Part shown: positions 9,507-18,832 of the stretch, piece after piece
Layout of the letters: each line of letters starts with the position of its first letter
Position numbering within the stretch: position 1 is the first letter of the stretch
Source of the DNA: an uncultured Thioclava sp.
Lineage (GTDB): Bacteria; Pseudomonadota; Alphaproteobacteria; Rhodobacterales; Rhodobacteraceae
DNA length: 64,000 nt
NCBI RefSeq assembly: GCF_913064665.1
Contig: NZ_CAJYBT010000001.1
Coordinates: 121,199 to 185,198, forward strand
Direction: 5' to 3'
The notes under the pieces: model-generated
The model's database searches: none
Told to the model about the DNA's origin: nothing
Seen by the model: the letters and a program-made list of their open reading frames with translations, nothing else
Made by a program: the position numbers and the translations under genes

Positions 9507-11480
9507 TCAGGCAGCCGCTTCGGTCGGAGTCGCCAGCGCCACGATATCCATCATGATCCGGTTAAGCTCAAAATCCTTGGGTGTATAAACGCGCGCCACG
9601 CCAAAGCCGCGCAATTTAGCAGCATCCTCGTCGGGGATAATGCCGCCAACGACAACCGGGATGTGATCGAGTCCGGCGGCACGCATCCGCTCCATCAGCT
9701 CTTCGATCAGCGGCATATGGCTTCCCGACAAGATCGAAAGCCCCACGACATGGGCCTGATCCTCAAGCGCCTTGGCGACGATCTGTTCGGGCGTCAGGCG
9801 GATTCCGTCATAGGTGATGTCCATGCCGCAATCGCGGGCGCGGAAGGCGATCTGCTCGGCGCCGTTGGAATGGCCATCAAGGCCGGGCTTGCCGACGAGA
9901 AACTTGAGGCGACGGCCCAGTTGCGAGCTGACCGCGTCCACTGCCTCGCGGATCGTGTCGAGGCCTTCGGTTTGGTTCGAGGGGCTGCGCGACACGCCCG
10001 TGGGGCCGCGATATTCGCCATGAACCTTGCGCATGATACCGGCCCATTCGCCCGTCGTGGCCCCGGCTTTCGCCGCGGCGATCGAGGCGGGCATGACGTT
10101 CTCGCCCGCCTTGGCCGCATCGCGCAGCGCGCCCAGCGCCAGTTGCACCGCACCCTCGTCACGTTCGGCGCGCCAAGCAGTCAGCCGCCCAATCTGATCG
10201 GCCTCCATCGCGGGGTCGACCACCATGATCCCGCCATCGCCCGCTGTTAGCGGCGAGGGCTCGCCCTGTTGCCAACGGTTCACGCCGACGACGATGGTTT
10301 CCTCGGCCTCAATGCGGTTGATCCGGGCGGCGTTGCTGTCAACCAGACGTGCCTTCATATAATCGATTGCGGCAATCGCGCCGCCCATTGAATCGAGTGT
10401 CTCCAGCTCGGCACGCGCGCCGTCCTTGAGCGCCTCGACCTTGGCAGTGACCGCCGGATTGCCCTCAAACAGATCGCCGAATTCCAGCAGGTCCGTCTCA
10501 TAGGCCATGATCTGTTGCATGCGCAGCGACCATTGCTGATCCCAGGGGCGCGGCAGACCCAGCGCCTCGTTCCAAGCAGGCAGTTGCACGGCGCGGGCGC
10601 GGGCATTCTTGCTGAGAGTCACCGCCAGCATCTCGATCAGGATGCGATAGACGTTATTCTCGGGCTGCTGTTCGGTCAGGCCGAGTGAGTTCACCTGCAC
10701 GCCATAGCGGAAGCGGCGGAACTTGGCGTCTTCGATGCCGTAGCGCTCGCGCGTGATCTCGTCCCACAGCTCGGTAAAGGCGCGCATCTTGCACATCTCG
10801 GTGACGAAACGGATACCCGCATTCACGAAGAACGAGATCCGCCCGACCATTTCGGGAAAAGCCTCGGCGGGCACTTTGTTCTTGAGATCATCCAGCACGG
10901 CAATCGCGGTGGCCAGCGCGAAGGCCAGCTCTTGTTCGGGCGTCGCGCCCGCCTCTTGCAGGTGATAGGAACACACGTTCATCGGGTTCCATTTCGGCAG
11001 ATGCTCACGCGTGTAGGCCGCAACATCGGTGATCATCGCAAGGCTGGGCTTGGGCGGGCAGATATAGGTGCCGCGCGACAGGTATTCCTTGACCAGATCG
11101 TTTTGCACCGTGCCTTGCAGCGCGCTGACATCGGCGCCCTGTTCCTCGGCCACCGCGATATACAGCGACAGCAACCAAGGCGCGGTCGCGTTGATCGTCA
11201 TCGAGGTATTCATCTGCTCAAGCGGGATCTGATCGAACAGTGCGCGCATATCGCCCAAGTGACAGACTGGCACGCCGACTTTGCCAACCTCACCCTTGCT
11301 GAGGATATGGTCGCTGTCATAGCCGGTCTGGGTCGGCAGATCGAAGGCCACCGACAGCCCGGTCTGCCCCTTGGCAAGGTTTGCGCGATACAGCTCATTC
11401 GACTTTTTGGCCGTGGAGTGGCCCGCATAGGTGCGAAACAGCCACGGCTTGTCCTTGGCGGGTTTGGCGTCTTGGGTCAT
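9507..11480 (-). CDS. ecm: (2R)-Ethylmalonyl-CoA mutase, coenzyme B12-dependent (MeaA)
   Basis: Converts (2R)-ethylmalonyl-CoA to (2S)-methylsuccinyl-CoA in the ethylmalonyl-CoA pathway of acetate assimilation. The 657-residue protein begins with the substrate-binding barrel (FRTYAGHST, LSVAFDLPTQTGYDSDH, TSMTINATA) and ends with a B12-binding domain whose cobalt-ligand motif reads GLDGHSNGAEQ (DxHxxG), followed by GLSILSGSH and VVVGGIIPDEDA. The length matches Ecm/MeaA rather than two-subunit methylmalonyl-CoA mutase. The ATG at 11480 is chosen; another at 11492 would add four residues. The gene is divergent from ccr, the preceding pathway step, which supports Ecm over a methylmalonyl-CoA mutase. 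Confidence 0.93.
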   Translation of the reverse strand: MTQDAKPAKDKPWLFRTYAGHSTAKKSNELYRANLAKGQTGLSVAFDLPTQTGYDSDHILSKGEVGKVGVPVCHLGDMRALFDQIPLEQMNTSMTINATAPWLLSLYIAVAEEQGADVSALQGTVQNDLVKEYLSRGTYICPPKPSLAMITDVAAYTREHLPKWNPMNVCSYHLQEAGATPEQELAFALATAIAVLDDLKNKVPAEAFPEMVGRISFFVNAGIRFVTEMCKMRAFTELWDEITRERYGIEDAKFRRFRYGVQVNSLGLTEQQPENNVYRILIEMLAVTLSKNARARAVQLPAWNEALGLPRPWDQQWSLRMQQIMAYETDLLEFGDLFEGNPAVTAKVEALKDGARAELETLDSMGGAIAAIDYMKARLVDSNAARINRIEAEETIVVGVNRWQQGEPSPLTAGDGGIMVVDPAMEADQIGRLTAWRAERDEGAVQLALGALRDAAKAGENVMPASIAAAKAGATTGEWAGIMRKVHGEYRGPTGVSRSPSNQTEGLDTIREAVDAVSSQLGRRLKFLVGKPGLDGHSNGAEQIAFRARDCGMDITYDGIRLTPEQIVAKALEDQAHVVGLSILSGSHMPLIEELMERMRAAGLDHIPVVVGGIIPDEDAAKLRGFGVARVYTPKDFELNRIMMDIVALATPTEAAA

Positions 11481-11511
11481 GGCGGGCTCCATCCTCTGGC
11501 GAATCTGAGTT

Positions 11512-11528
11512 GCGCAATATTGTTGCGC
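11512..11528. promoter_or_regulatory. Candidate operator: GCGCAA-N5-TTGCGC palindrome
   Basis: A perfect inverted repeat with 6-bp arms (11512-11517 and 11523-11528) lies in the divergent ecm/ccr intergenic region, 32 bases before the ecm start. A second TTGCAAAGTTGC stretch occurs at 11692-11703 nearer ccr. Both recall TTGC-containing sites of short-chain acyl-CoA regulators (RamB/PccR/ScfR type), but the match is only suggestive. Confidence 0.35.
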
Positions 11529-11775
11529 CTTGACCCGTCATAGATTGAAGTTTGTGACCCTGTCAATTCGCCGCGCTGCGGCACAACCGGCATTGGCGCT
11601 GCAATACCGCGTTTCGCCTGAAACAAGGCACGCGCGCGTGAGGGCGAGTGATCGGCGGGGACATAAAATTACAAAAACCTAACGTCAGGGATTGCAAAGT
11701 TGCGCGGGCCTGCGTATCCCTCAGATCGAACCCCGCCCGATTCTGCGGTGCGGCACGACGATACAGGAGAGAGCC

Positions 11776-13068
<1,293 letters not shown>

Positions 13069-13087
13069 ACGACTTCTCTTCAGCATG

Positions 13088-13119
13088 AAACCCGCGCCCC
13101 ACATGGGCGCGGGTTTTTT
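13088..13119 (+). terminator. Rho-independent terminator after ccr
   Basis: The 11-bp stem AACCCGCGCCC / GGGCGCGGGTT has a five-base loop and is followed by a T-run (13114-13119). It lies 20 bases after the ccr stop. A-residues on the other flank could let it also serve the convergent histidine kinase gene. Confidence 0.9.
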
Positions 13120-13152
13120 GCTGCTTGACCCCATAACCGAAAACGCCCGGGC

Positions 13153-14523
13153 TTAAGCAGGCCGAAAGCGCAGGGTCACAACAAGACCCGGGTGATTGTC
13201 GCCCAAATCCAACTCGGCCTCGTGCAGGCCCGCAACCGCATGAACCAAGGCTAAGCCCAAGCCATTGCCGGGCGTGGTGCGCGAGCGTTCCAGCCGATAA
13301 AGCCTGCGCAACACCTGCGCGCGCTCGGGCTCGGGGATGCCGGGGCCATGATCGCGCACACGCAACACGACCGAATTGGCCTCGCGCGCGATCTCGATCG
13401 CGATCTGGGGCGCGGGACCGGCGTGGCGGATCGCGTTTTCGATCAGGTTCGAGAGAACCTGCCCCAATAGGCCGCGATCCCCCGTCACGGTGGCGCGCCC
13501 CTGCGATGTGTCTTGCAAGACCAGTTTGCCGCCCGCCTCTTCGGCAGGGGCCGCGTAAAGTTCCGCGATGTCACCCGCCAAAGCGCCCAGATCGAGCCGC
13601 GTGAAGCGCGCTTTCGGGCTGCCGCCTTCGATCTGCGCGATTTGCAGCAGCGAATGAAACACCGCGACGGCGCGCTCGGATTCATCGCCCGCACGGCAGG
13701 CAATCTGATGCGCCTCACTCCCTTCGGGGACCACAGCACGCAACTGCGCCAGCAGCACCGAAATGCGCTGCATCGGGGTCTTGAGGTCATGGGCAATATC
13801 CGCCGAGACCTGACGCAGCGCCTCAACCGTCGATTCCTGCGTCTCTGCCATCCGGTTGAGCCGCGTTCCGATGCGCGCCAGATCATCGCCACGCGACAGT
13901 TTGATCGCTCTTTGAGGCACCCGCGCGGCCAACCGCCCCTCGGTCAGGTCATCCAGCGTGTCTTCGATCGCGCTGACGCGGCGGCGCGCGCGCATCCCCG
14001 CCCAAGTGCCATAGGCGGCTGAAACCAACACCGACGGCACGAAGGAAAAGATCAAAATAGCCAGAAAGGTCGAGGTCAATTCCGCAATCGGCGCACGGCT
14101 TTCGCCGATCACCAGAAAGCCTCCGGCAATCGGCATCACCAGCGTAAAATAGCCATGCTGGGACAGCGCCGCATAGTCAGGATCACGCGAAATTAGCCAG
14201 TGACCGGAGCTTTGCGACACCTGCACATTGCCAACCTGACGCCCATCCGCCAACACAAACGCAATCGCACGTTCTGCCGGGTCGGCGGCGCGGGCCTCGG
14301 CCGAGACGATGACTGACAGGGTTTCGGGGTTGGCAGCGACCTGAAACACCGCAGTTTGCTGCTTGAGATCGGCGCGGATCGCGTCTTCGGTCGAGGAGCG
14401 CAGCGCGACATAGGCAAAGCCCAGCGTCACCAGCAAGATCGCAAAGACAAGCCCCATCAACCCAAGCGCCTGACGCAAGGGCGTCGAGGCAAGGATCGCT
14501 GCGCGATTGAGCCGCCCCGTCAT
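13153..14523 (-). CDS. Sensor histidine kinase (HAMP, HisKA, HATPase_c)
   Basis: Membrane sensor kinase of 456 residues. There are two hydrophobic helices (about residues 15-40 and 150-175) flanking a periplasmic domain of some 110 residues, then HAMP, the H-box DIAHDLKTPMQ with phospho-acceptor His245, the N-box NLIENAIRHAG, and ATP-lid motifs DHGPGIPEPER and GNGLGLALV. The four-base ATGA overlap with the response regulator gene marks a co-translated pair. A divergent DegP/Q-type protease gene suggests an envelope-stress role in the manner of CpxAR or similar systems. That role is inference, and the signal is unknown. Confidence 0.9.
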   Translation of the reverse strand: MTGRLNRAAILASTPLRQALGLMGLVFAILLVTLGFAYVALRSSTEDAIRADLKQQTAVFQVAANPETLSVIVSAEARAADPAERAIAFVLADGRQVGNVQVSQSSGHWLISRDPDYAALSQHGYFTLVMPIAGGFLVIGESRAPIAELTSTFLAILIFSFVPSVLVSAAYGTWAGMRARRRVSAIEDTLDDLTEGRLAARVPQRAIKLSRGDDLARIGTRLNRMAETQESTVEALRQVSADIAHDLKTPMQRISVLLAQLRAVVPEGSEAHQIACRAGDESERAVAVFHSLLQIAQIEGGSPKARFTRLDLGALAGDIAELYAAPAEEAGGKLVLQDTSQGRATVTGDRGLLGQVLSNLIENAIRHAGPAPQIAIEIAREANSVVLRVRDHGPGIPEPERAQVLRRLYRLERSRTTPGNGLGLALVHAVAGLHEAELDLGDNHPGLVVTLRFRPA

Positions 14524-15194
14524 CCGCCTTCGATCCGGTAGCCAGCGCCGCGCACCGTATGGATCAAGTCGCGCGCGAAGGGCTTGTCGACCTTGTTTCG
14601 CAGGCGCGAAATATGGGTCTCAACGACATTGGTCTGGGGATCAAAGTTCAAATCCCACACCCCTTCCAGCAGCATCGTGCGGGTCTGCACCCGCCCCTTG
14701 CGGCGCAGCAGAAACTCGAGCAGCGCGAATTCGCGTGGCAACAGGTCGATCTCTTGGCCCGCGCGCGACACCCGGCGCGTTATGAGATCCATTTTCAGAT
14801 CGCCCGCCTCCAGCACGACCTGTTCGGCCTGCGCTTGAGGGCGACGCGCAAGGGCTGCGAGCCGCGCGGACAGCTCGCCAAAGGCGAAGGGTTTGACAAG
14901 ATAATCATCGGCGCCCGCATTCAGCCCCTCGATCCGGTCATCCACCCCACCAATCGCAGTCAGAAAGATGATCGGCGTGGCGATCTTGGCTGCGCGCACG
15001 GCCCGCACGATCGACAGCCCGTCAAGTTCGGGCAGCATCCGATCAACTATGATCGCATCATATTCGCCCCCAAGCACTTGACTGAGCCCATCACGCCCAT
15101 TGGCGAGTGCGTCCACCAGATGCCCCTCTTGGCGCAACCCCTGGGCGACATACTCAGCCGTGGTCGCATCGTCTTCGATCAACAATAGCTTCAT
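14520..15194 (-). CDS. OmpR/PhoB-family response regulator
   Basis: The 224-residue regulator has a receiver domain with the acidic pair EDD at residues 7-9, phospho-acceptor Asp51 (IIVDRMLPELDG), the conserved T/S and the KPF lysine, then a winged-helix DNA-binding domain (DPQTNVVETHISRLRNKV ... VRGAGYRIEGG). The ATG at 15194 gives the canonical start MKLLLIEDD; the longer frame to 15266 is not supported. It is first in a two-gene operon with its kinase and divergent from the Do-like protease, whose promoter it could control through the 167-bp shared region. Confidence 0.92.
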   Translation of the reverse strand: MKLLLIEDDATTAEYVAQGLRQEGHLVDALANGRDGLSQVLGGEYDAIIVDRMLPELDGLSIVRAVRAAKIATPIIFLTAIGGVDDRIEGLNAGADDYLVKPFAFGELSARLAALARRPQAQAEQVVLEAGDLKMDLITRRVSRAGQEIDLLPREFALLEFLLRRKGRVQTRTMLLEGVWDLNFDPQTNVVETHISRLRNKVDKPFARDLIHTVRGAGYRIEGG

Positions 15195-15361
15195 CGCCCG
15201 ACCTTCCTTGTATCGCTTGATGTAAATGGCTGCGCCCAAAGCACAAGTCACGCCTTGCTCTCTCAATGGTGAACAGGATTACACCACTGCAATCTTCTTG
15301 CAGAGTCCCAGACAGGCTTGGTCCGCTAGAAAGGGTCATCCCTGACACGAAGGAGAGAGAA

Positions 15362-16528
15362 ATGCAGGACATTCGCAAAGCCCCTCTGCTGCGCACCCTG
15401 GCCGCGTCGGTCATGATCGGAGCTGGCTCCATTGCGACAACCGGCTTGGTGCTGGCCCCCAATATGGCTGCGGCCGAGGCCTTTACCAACACGGTTGATC
15501 TGGTCAAACAAGTCATGCCCGCCGTGGTAACGATCGAGATCAAGAAAAAAGCTGACAATCAGGAGATGGCCCAGATGGGCATGCCTGAAGATTTCCCCTA
15601 CCAGTTCTTCTCGCGCCGCTTTGGCATTCCGATGCCGAACGGTCAGGGCGATCAAAGTCAGGGCCAAGACCCGATGCCACGGCCAGAGATCACCGGGCTC
15701 GGCACTGGGTTCGTCATTGAAAAAGACGGCTATATCGTCACCAACGCACATGTCGTCGACGGGGCCGAAAGCGTGAAGGTCACCTTCCAGGACGGCACGT
15801 CTGACGATGCGAAAGTGATCGGCGTGGACAAAGCGACCGACATCGCGCTGATCAAGGTCAACACCAAGAAAGATCTGGCAACGGTCGGTTTTGGCGATTC
15901 CGCCAAAGCAGAAGTCGGCGAGCCCGTGGTGGCCATTGGCAACCCCTTCGGCTTGGGCATCTCGGTCTCCGCCGGGATCGTTTCGGCGCTGGGTCGCGAT
16001 CTGCAATCGGGGCCGTTTGACAACTACATCCAGACCGATGCGGCGATCAACAAAGGCAACTCGGGTGGTCCGCTGTTTGACGCCGAAGGCCAGGTGATCG
16101 GGATGAACACGGCCATTCTGTCGCCCACCGGTGGCTCGGTCGGGATCGGGTTCTCGGTGCCCTCGGACACGATCAAAGGCGTGGTTGCTGATCTGCAAAA
16201 CGTCGGCTCGGTCAAGCGCGGCTTCCTTGGTGTCTCGATCCAACCGGTCAGCGCCGATATCGCGGCGGCTTTGGGTCTCGACAAGCCCGAAGGCGTGTTG
16301 GTGGCTGATGTCAGTGACGGCACGCCCGCCCAAAAGGCAGGCCTGAAGCGTGGCGATATTATCGTGGCCGTTGACGGTAAGCCGATGAAAGCGCCGCGCG
16401 ATCTGACCCGCGCTATCGGGTCTGACAATCCGGGCACGACGGTGCAGCTGTCCTTGCTGCGCGCGAACAAGCCGCTCACTCTCTCCGTCAAACTAGAAGA
16501 GCGGCCCTCCGAGAAGTCTGCAGGATAA
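15362..16528 (+). CDS. Do-family serine endopeptidase (DegP/DegQ/DegS type)
   Basis: Periplasmic quality-control protease of 388 residues. It has an N-terminal export signal or anchor (about residues 8-38), and a trypsin-like domain with the catalytic triad His130 (VTNAHVVDG), Asp160 (ATDIALIKV) and Ser234 (NKGNSGGPLFD). A single PDZ domain follows (from about RGFLGVSIQPV). One PDZ rather than two makes it DegS/HhoB-like in layout, with a Q-rich linker near residues 95-105. The ATG at 15362 follows GAAGGAGAGAGA; the in-frame start at 15266 is too far upstream of the signal peptide. The divergent two-component pair suggests stress-responsive control. Confidence 0.93.
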   Translation: MQDIRKAPLLRTLAASVMIGAGSIATTGLVLAPNMAAAEAFTNTVDLVKQVMPAVVTIEIKKKADNQEMAQMGMPEDFPYQFFSRRFGIPMPNGQGDQSQGQDPMPRPEITGLGTGFVIEKDGYIVTNAHVVDGAESVKVTFQDGTSDDAKVIGVDKATDIALIKVNTKKDLATVGFGDSAKAEVGEPVVAIGNPFGLGISVSAGIVSALGRDLQSGPFDNYIQTDAAINKGNSGGPLFDAEGQVIGMNTAILSPTGGSVGIGFSVPSDTIKGVVADLQNVGSVKRGFLGVSIQPVSADIAAALGLDKPEGVLVADVSDGTPAQKAGLKRGDIIVAVDGKPMKAPRDLTRAIGSDNPGTTVQLSLLRANKPLTLSVKLEERPSEKSAG

Positions 16529-16549
16529 GCAGAGCCTATCGGTTGCAGC

Positions 16550-16588
16550 GTCACGCCCGGAGCCTTGCGCTTCGGGCGTGACTATTTT
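16550..16588 (+). terminator. Terminator after the Do-like protease gene
   Basis: The perfect 10-bp stem GTCACGCCCG / CGGGCGTGAC has a 13-base loop and is followed by TATTTT. It lies 21 bases after the protease stop and ten before the convergent GT39 stop. Confidence 0.85.
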
Positions 16589-16597
16589 CAGCCTCGG

Positions 16598-18223
16598 CTA
16601 TTGCGCCGCGCTGGGTGCTGGGGGCTCTTGAGGTGCCGCGTTCGGAGACGGATTGGCGGGCAGAGCAACCTGATAGATCCGCCAGTCGCGTTGACGGAAA
16701 TGGCGCTCGGCGATCTGGCCAAGCCCGGACACATCAGGAAGCGCGCCTGGCGCCAACACGATGCCGCCCGGATGCGCGGCCATCCAGCGCCCCAGATCAG
16801 CACTATTGCCCAGCACTTGCACCGGCTCCACCAACCGCCCGGCATAGGAAAACTGGCCCGCATAGCCCGTGTCGGTCGTCGCCACCCCATGTTGCGAATG
16901 CGCCGCCAGCAGCGCCCCCAGCGGCACCGGGTCATAGATCGGCCACAGGATCGGCCAGACCATTGCCTCGATCGCCACAAGGCTGAGGGGGGCGACCCAA
17001 GCCTCGGCGCGCCAGCCCGCATGCGCGCGTAGCACGATCAACGCTGCAAGCGCCAAAATCACCACCCCGACAATCCAGAACAGCCAAGACCCCGTGCCTG
17101 TCGGCAAGTCCGGGAAGGCCCCGAACGGCACCGCCGCTGCCGCGATCACCACGCCCAAGCCGGGCAGCAGCCACGCCAGACGCAAGGCGCGCATCCGTGG
17201 CTCAGCGGTGGGCACCATCCCCGACAGCAACAGCGCCAGCGCGGGCATTTCCGGCAGCAAGTAATGCGCCTGCTTGCCCGAAATCAGCGAGAACGCAATC
17301 AGCGCCGCAATCGCCCAGATGCTGACCATCCGCGTGCCGGGATCGGCCCAAAGGCGGCTTGGTTTCAGCGCCGCCAGCCCGGCCCGACTCCAGCCCCACG
17401 GCCAAAGATACAGCGGCAGCAACGCGATAAAGAACCAGACGGGGCGACCATGGGCAAAGCTTTCGACCATCCGGCCCGCGCTTTGCTTCCACAAGATCTG
17501 CTCGCGATATTTCGCGCCGCCAAGGATCACCGCAGGGCCGAGCCAGATCAACACAAGCGCCAAGGCAATCACAAAGGCCAAGGCGATGCGGCCATACCAA
17601 CCGGCAAGCCGAACACGCCCCTCGCGCGCCGCCCATAGCGGCATCAACAGCGCAGCAGGCATCACATGCACCAAAATCACCGGTCCCTTGGCCAGCACCC
17701 CAAGCGCCAGTGCAACGCCCATCCCGATCACCGGCCCAAGCCGCAATCCGCCCCGCAACCCCCAGATCGAGAGCATACCGATCAGCGTCGCGGCGCTGAG
17801 CATCGTGTCAAACATCGTGGTCGAGCCATAGAGCAGGAACATCCCCGACGTCGCGAGGATCAGCGCCGCCAGACCGCCGCGCTCGGGCGCATCTGGCCAA
17901 AGCGCGCGCGCCAGACGGGCGACCAGATAGACCGACAGCAACCCGAAAGCAGGCGCCACCAACCGCGCCGCCCATTCGCTTTGCCCAAAGGCCATCCAGG
18001 CAAGGTTCACCAGCCAGAACAGCAGCGGCGGCTTATGCGAATAAATCTCGCCGTTCAGATGGGGGACAAATTTCGAGCCGCCCTGCCACATCTCCCAAGC
18101 GACGGTCAGATAACGCGTCTCGTCGATCGCCATCAAAGGGCGCATCATCATCAAGACCGTCGCAAATAGCGCAAATGTCACCAGCGCACCGATTAACGTC
18201 ACACGCCCGGGATTGGAGGTCAT
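16598..18223 (-). CDS. Glycosyltransferase family 39 (ArnT/PMT-like) membrane protein
   Basis: Integral membrane glycosyltransferase of 541 residues with about a dozen hydrophobic helices. The first periplasmic loop carries the acidic pair in MAIDETRYLT (Asp34, Glu35), followed by YSHKPPLLFWL, as in ArnT-type enzymes that move sugars from polyprenyl-phosphate carriers to lipid A or protein. The ATG at 18223 is preferred over 18250 because GAGGAG lies eight bases upstream. The C-terminal tail is rich in A, P and Q. No partner donor-synthesis gene is adjacent, so the acceptor is unknown; a second, broken GT39 gene lies at 47-48.6 kb. Confidence 0.85.
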   Translation of the reverse strand: MTSNPGRVTLIGALVTFALFATVLMMMRPLMAIDETRYLTVAWEMWQGGSKFVPHLNGEIYSHKPPLLFWLVNLAWMAFGQSEWAARLVAPAFGLLSVYLVARLARALWPDAPERGGLAALILATSGMFLLYGSTTMFDTMLSAATLIGMLSIWGLRGGLRLGPVIGMGVALALGVLAKGPVILVHVMPAALLMPLWAAREGRVRLAGWYGRIALAFVIALALVLIWLGPAVILGGAKYREQILWKQSAGRMVESFAHGRPVWFFIALLPLYLWPWGWSRAGLAALKPSRLWADPGTRMVSIWAIAALIAFSLISGKQAHYLLPEMPALALLLSGMVPTAEPRMRALRLAWLLPGLGVVIAAAAVPFGAFPDLPTGTGSWLFWIVGVVILALAALIVLRAHAGWRAEAWVAPLSLVAIEAMVWPILWPIYDPVPLGALLAAHSQHGVATTDTGYAGQFSYAGRLVEPVQVLGNSADLGRWMAAHPGGIVLAPGALPDVSGLGQIAERHFRQRDWRIYQVALPANPSPNAAPQEPPAPSAAQ

Positions 18224-18400
18224 TGGCAAAGCTCCTCTGGCTGGCCTCAATTCTCAGCTCTGCTTGACGCAACTATAGTGCCCGCTGTCAAGCCCGCGAC
18301 CGCGTGCGGCTCTATGATGCGGGTGCCAGAAATAGTTGGGAACCAAGTAGGTCACTCGACGTTAGTCAAATAATTACGTCCTAACCGGAGAGACACTTCC

Positions 18401-18664
18401 ATGAAGAAAATGCTTCTCATTCTGCCGCTCGTTACCGGCCTTGCTGCCTGCCAAACGACCCCTCAAAATCAATCCGCCGCGACTGGCGCTGCGGCTGGTG
18501 CTGTTTTGGGGGCGGCTGTGTCTAAAGATGGCGATCGTATTAAGGGCGCGGCCCTTGGTGCCGCCGCTGGCGGCGTCGCGGGAGCACTCATCGGGCAAGC
18601 GAACCAACCCGGTCAGTGCCGATATCGTGATGCTTACGGGCGCGAGTATATCGCCCCCTGCTGA
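18401..18664 (+). CDS. Small glycine-zipper lipoprotein
   Basis: An 87-residue lipoprotein. The signal peptide ends in the lipobox TGLAAC with the acylated Cys at residue 17. It is followed by alternating Gly/Ala helices (GAAAGAVLGAAVSKDGDR and GAALGAAAGGVAGALIG) of the YMGG/glycine-zipper type, and a short C-terminal tail containing CRYRDAYGREYIAPC. Such proteins probably insert in or associate with the outer membrane; a precise role is unknown. It is a single gene with its own terminator. Confidence 0.85.
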   Translation: MKKMLLILPLVTGLAACQTTPQNQSAATGAAAGAVLGAAVSKDGDRIKGAALGAAAGGVAGALIGQANQPGQCRYRDAYGREYIAPC

Positions 18665-18702
18665 TCCTTCCTCGTTTTCGAGACTGGTAACCCTCGAAAA
18701 CA

Positions 18703-18732
18703 CCGCTCGGGCCCTGCGCCCGGGCGGTTTTT
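18703..18732 (+). terminator. Terminator after the lipoprotein gene
   Basis: The stem CCGCTCGGGC / GCGCCCGGGCGG (one G·U pair) encloses a short loop and is followed by TTTTT, 38 bases past the lipoprotein stop. Confidence 0.9.
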
Positions 18733-18832
18733 CGTATGTCAGACCCTTGCGCTGTCCTTGCGCCGATTGTCGCAGGGCCATTGCCCCGCCCCCTGCAGCC
18801 CGCTATCTGGCGAACCAAGCGCAGGAAACGAA

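Noticed and set aside
8922..10250. Long plus-strand open frame of over 400 codons
   Set aside because: It is antisense to the helicase and ecm genes, rich in Pro/Arg/His and without any family motif; a GC-rich shadow frame.
11481..11775. Cobalamin riboswitch before the B12-dependent ecm gene
   Set aside because: No B12-box-like conserved core or long structured leader is visible between the two divergent genes.
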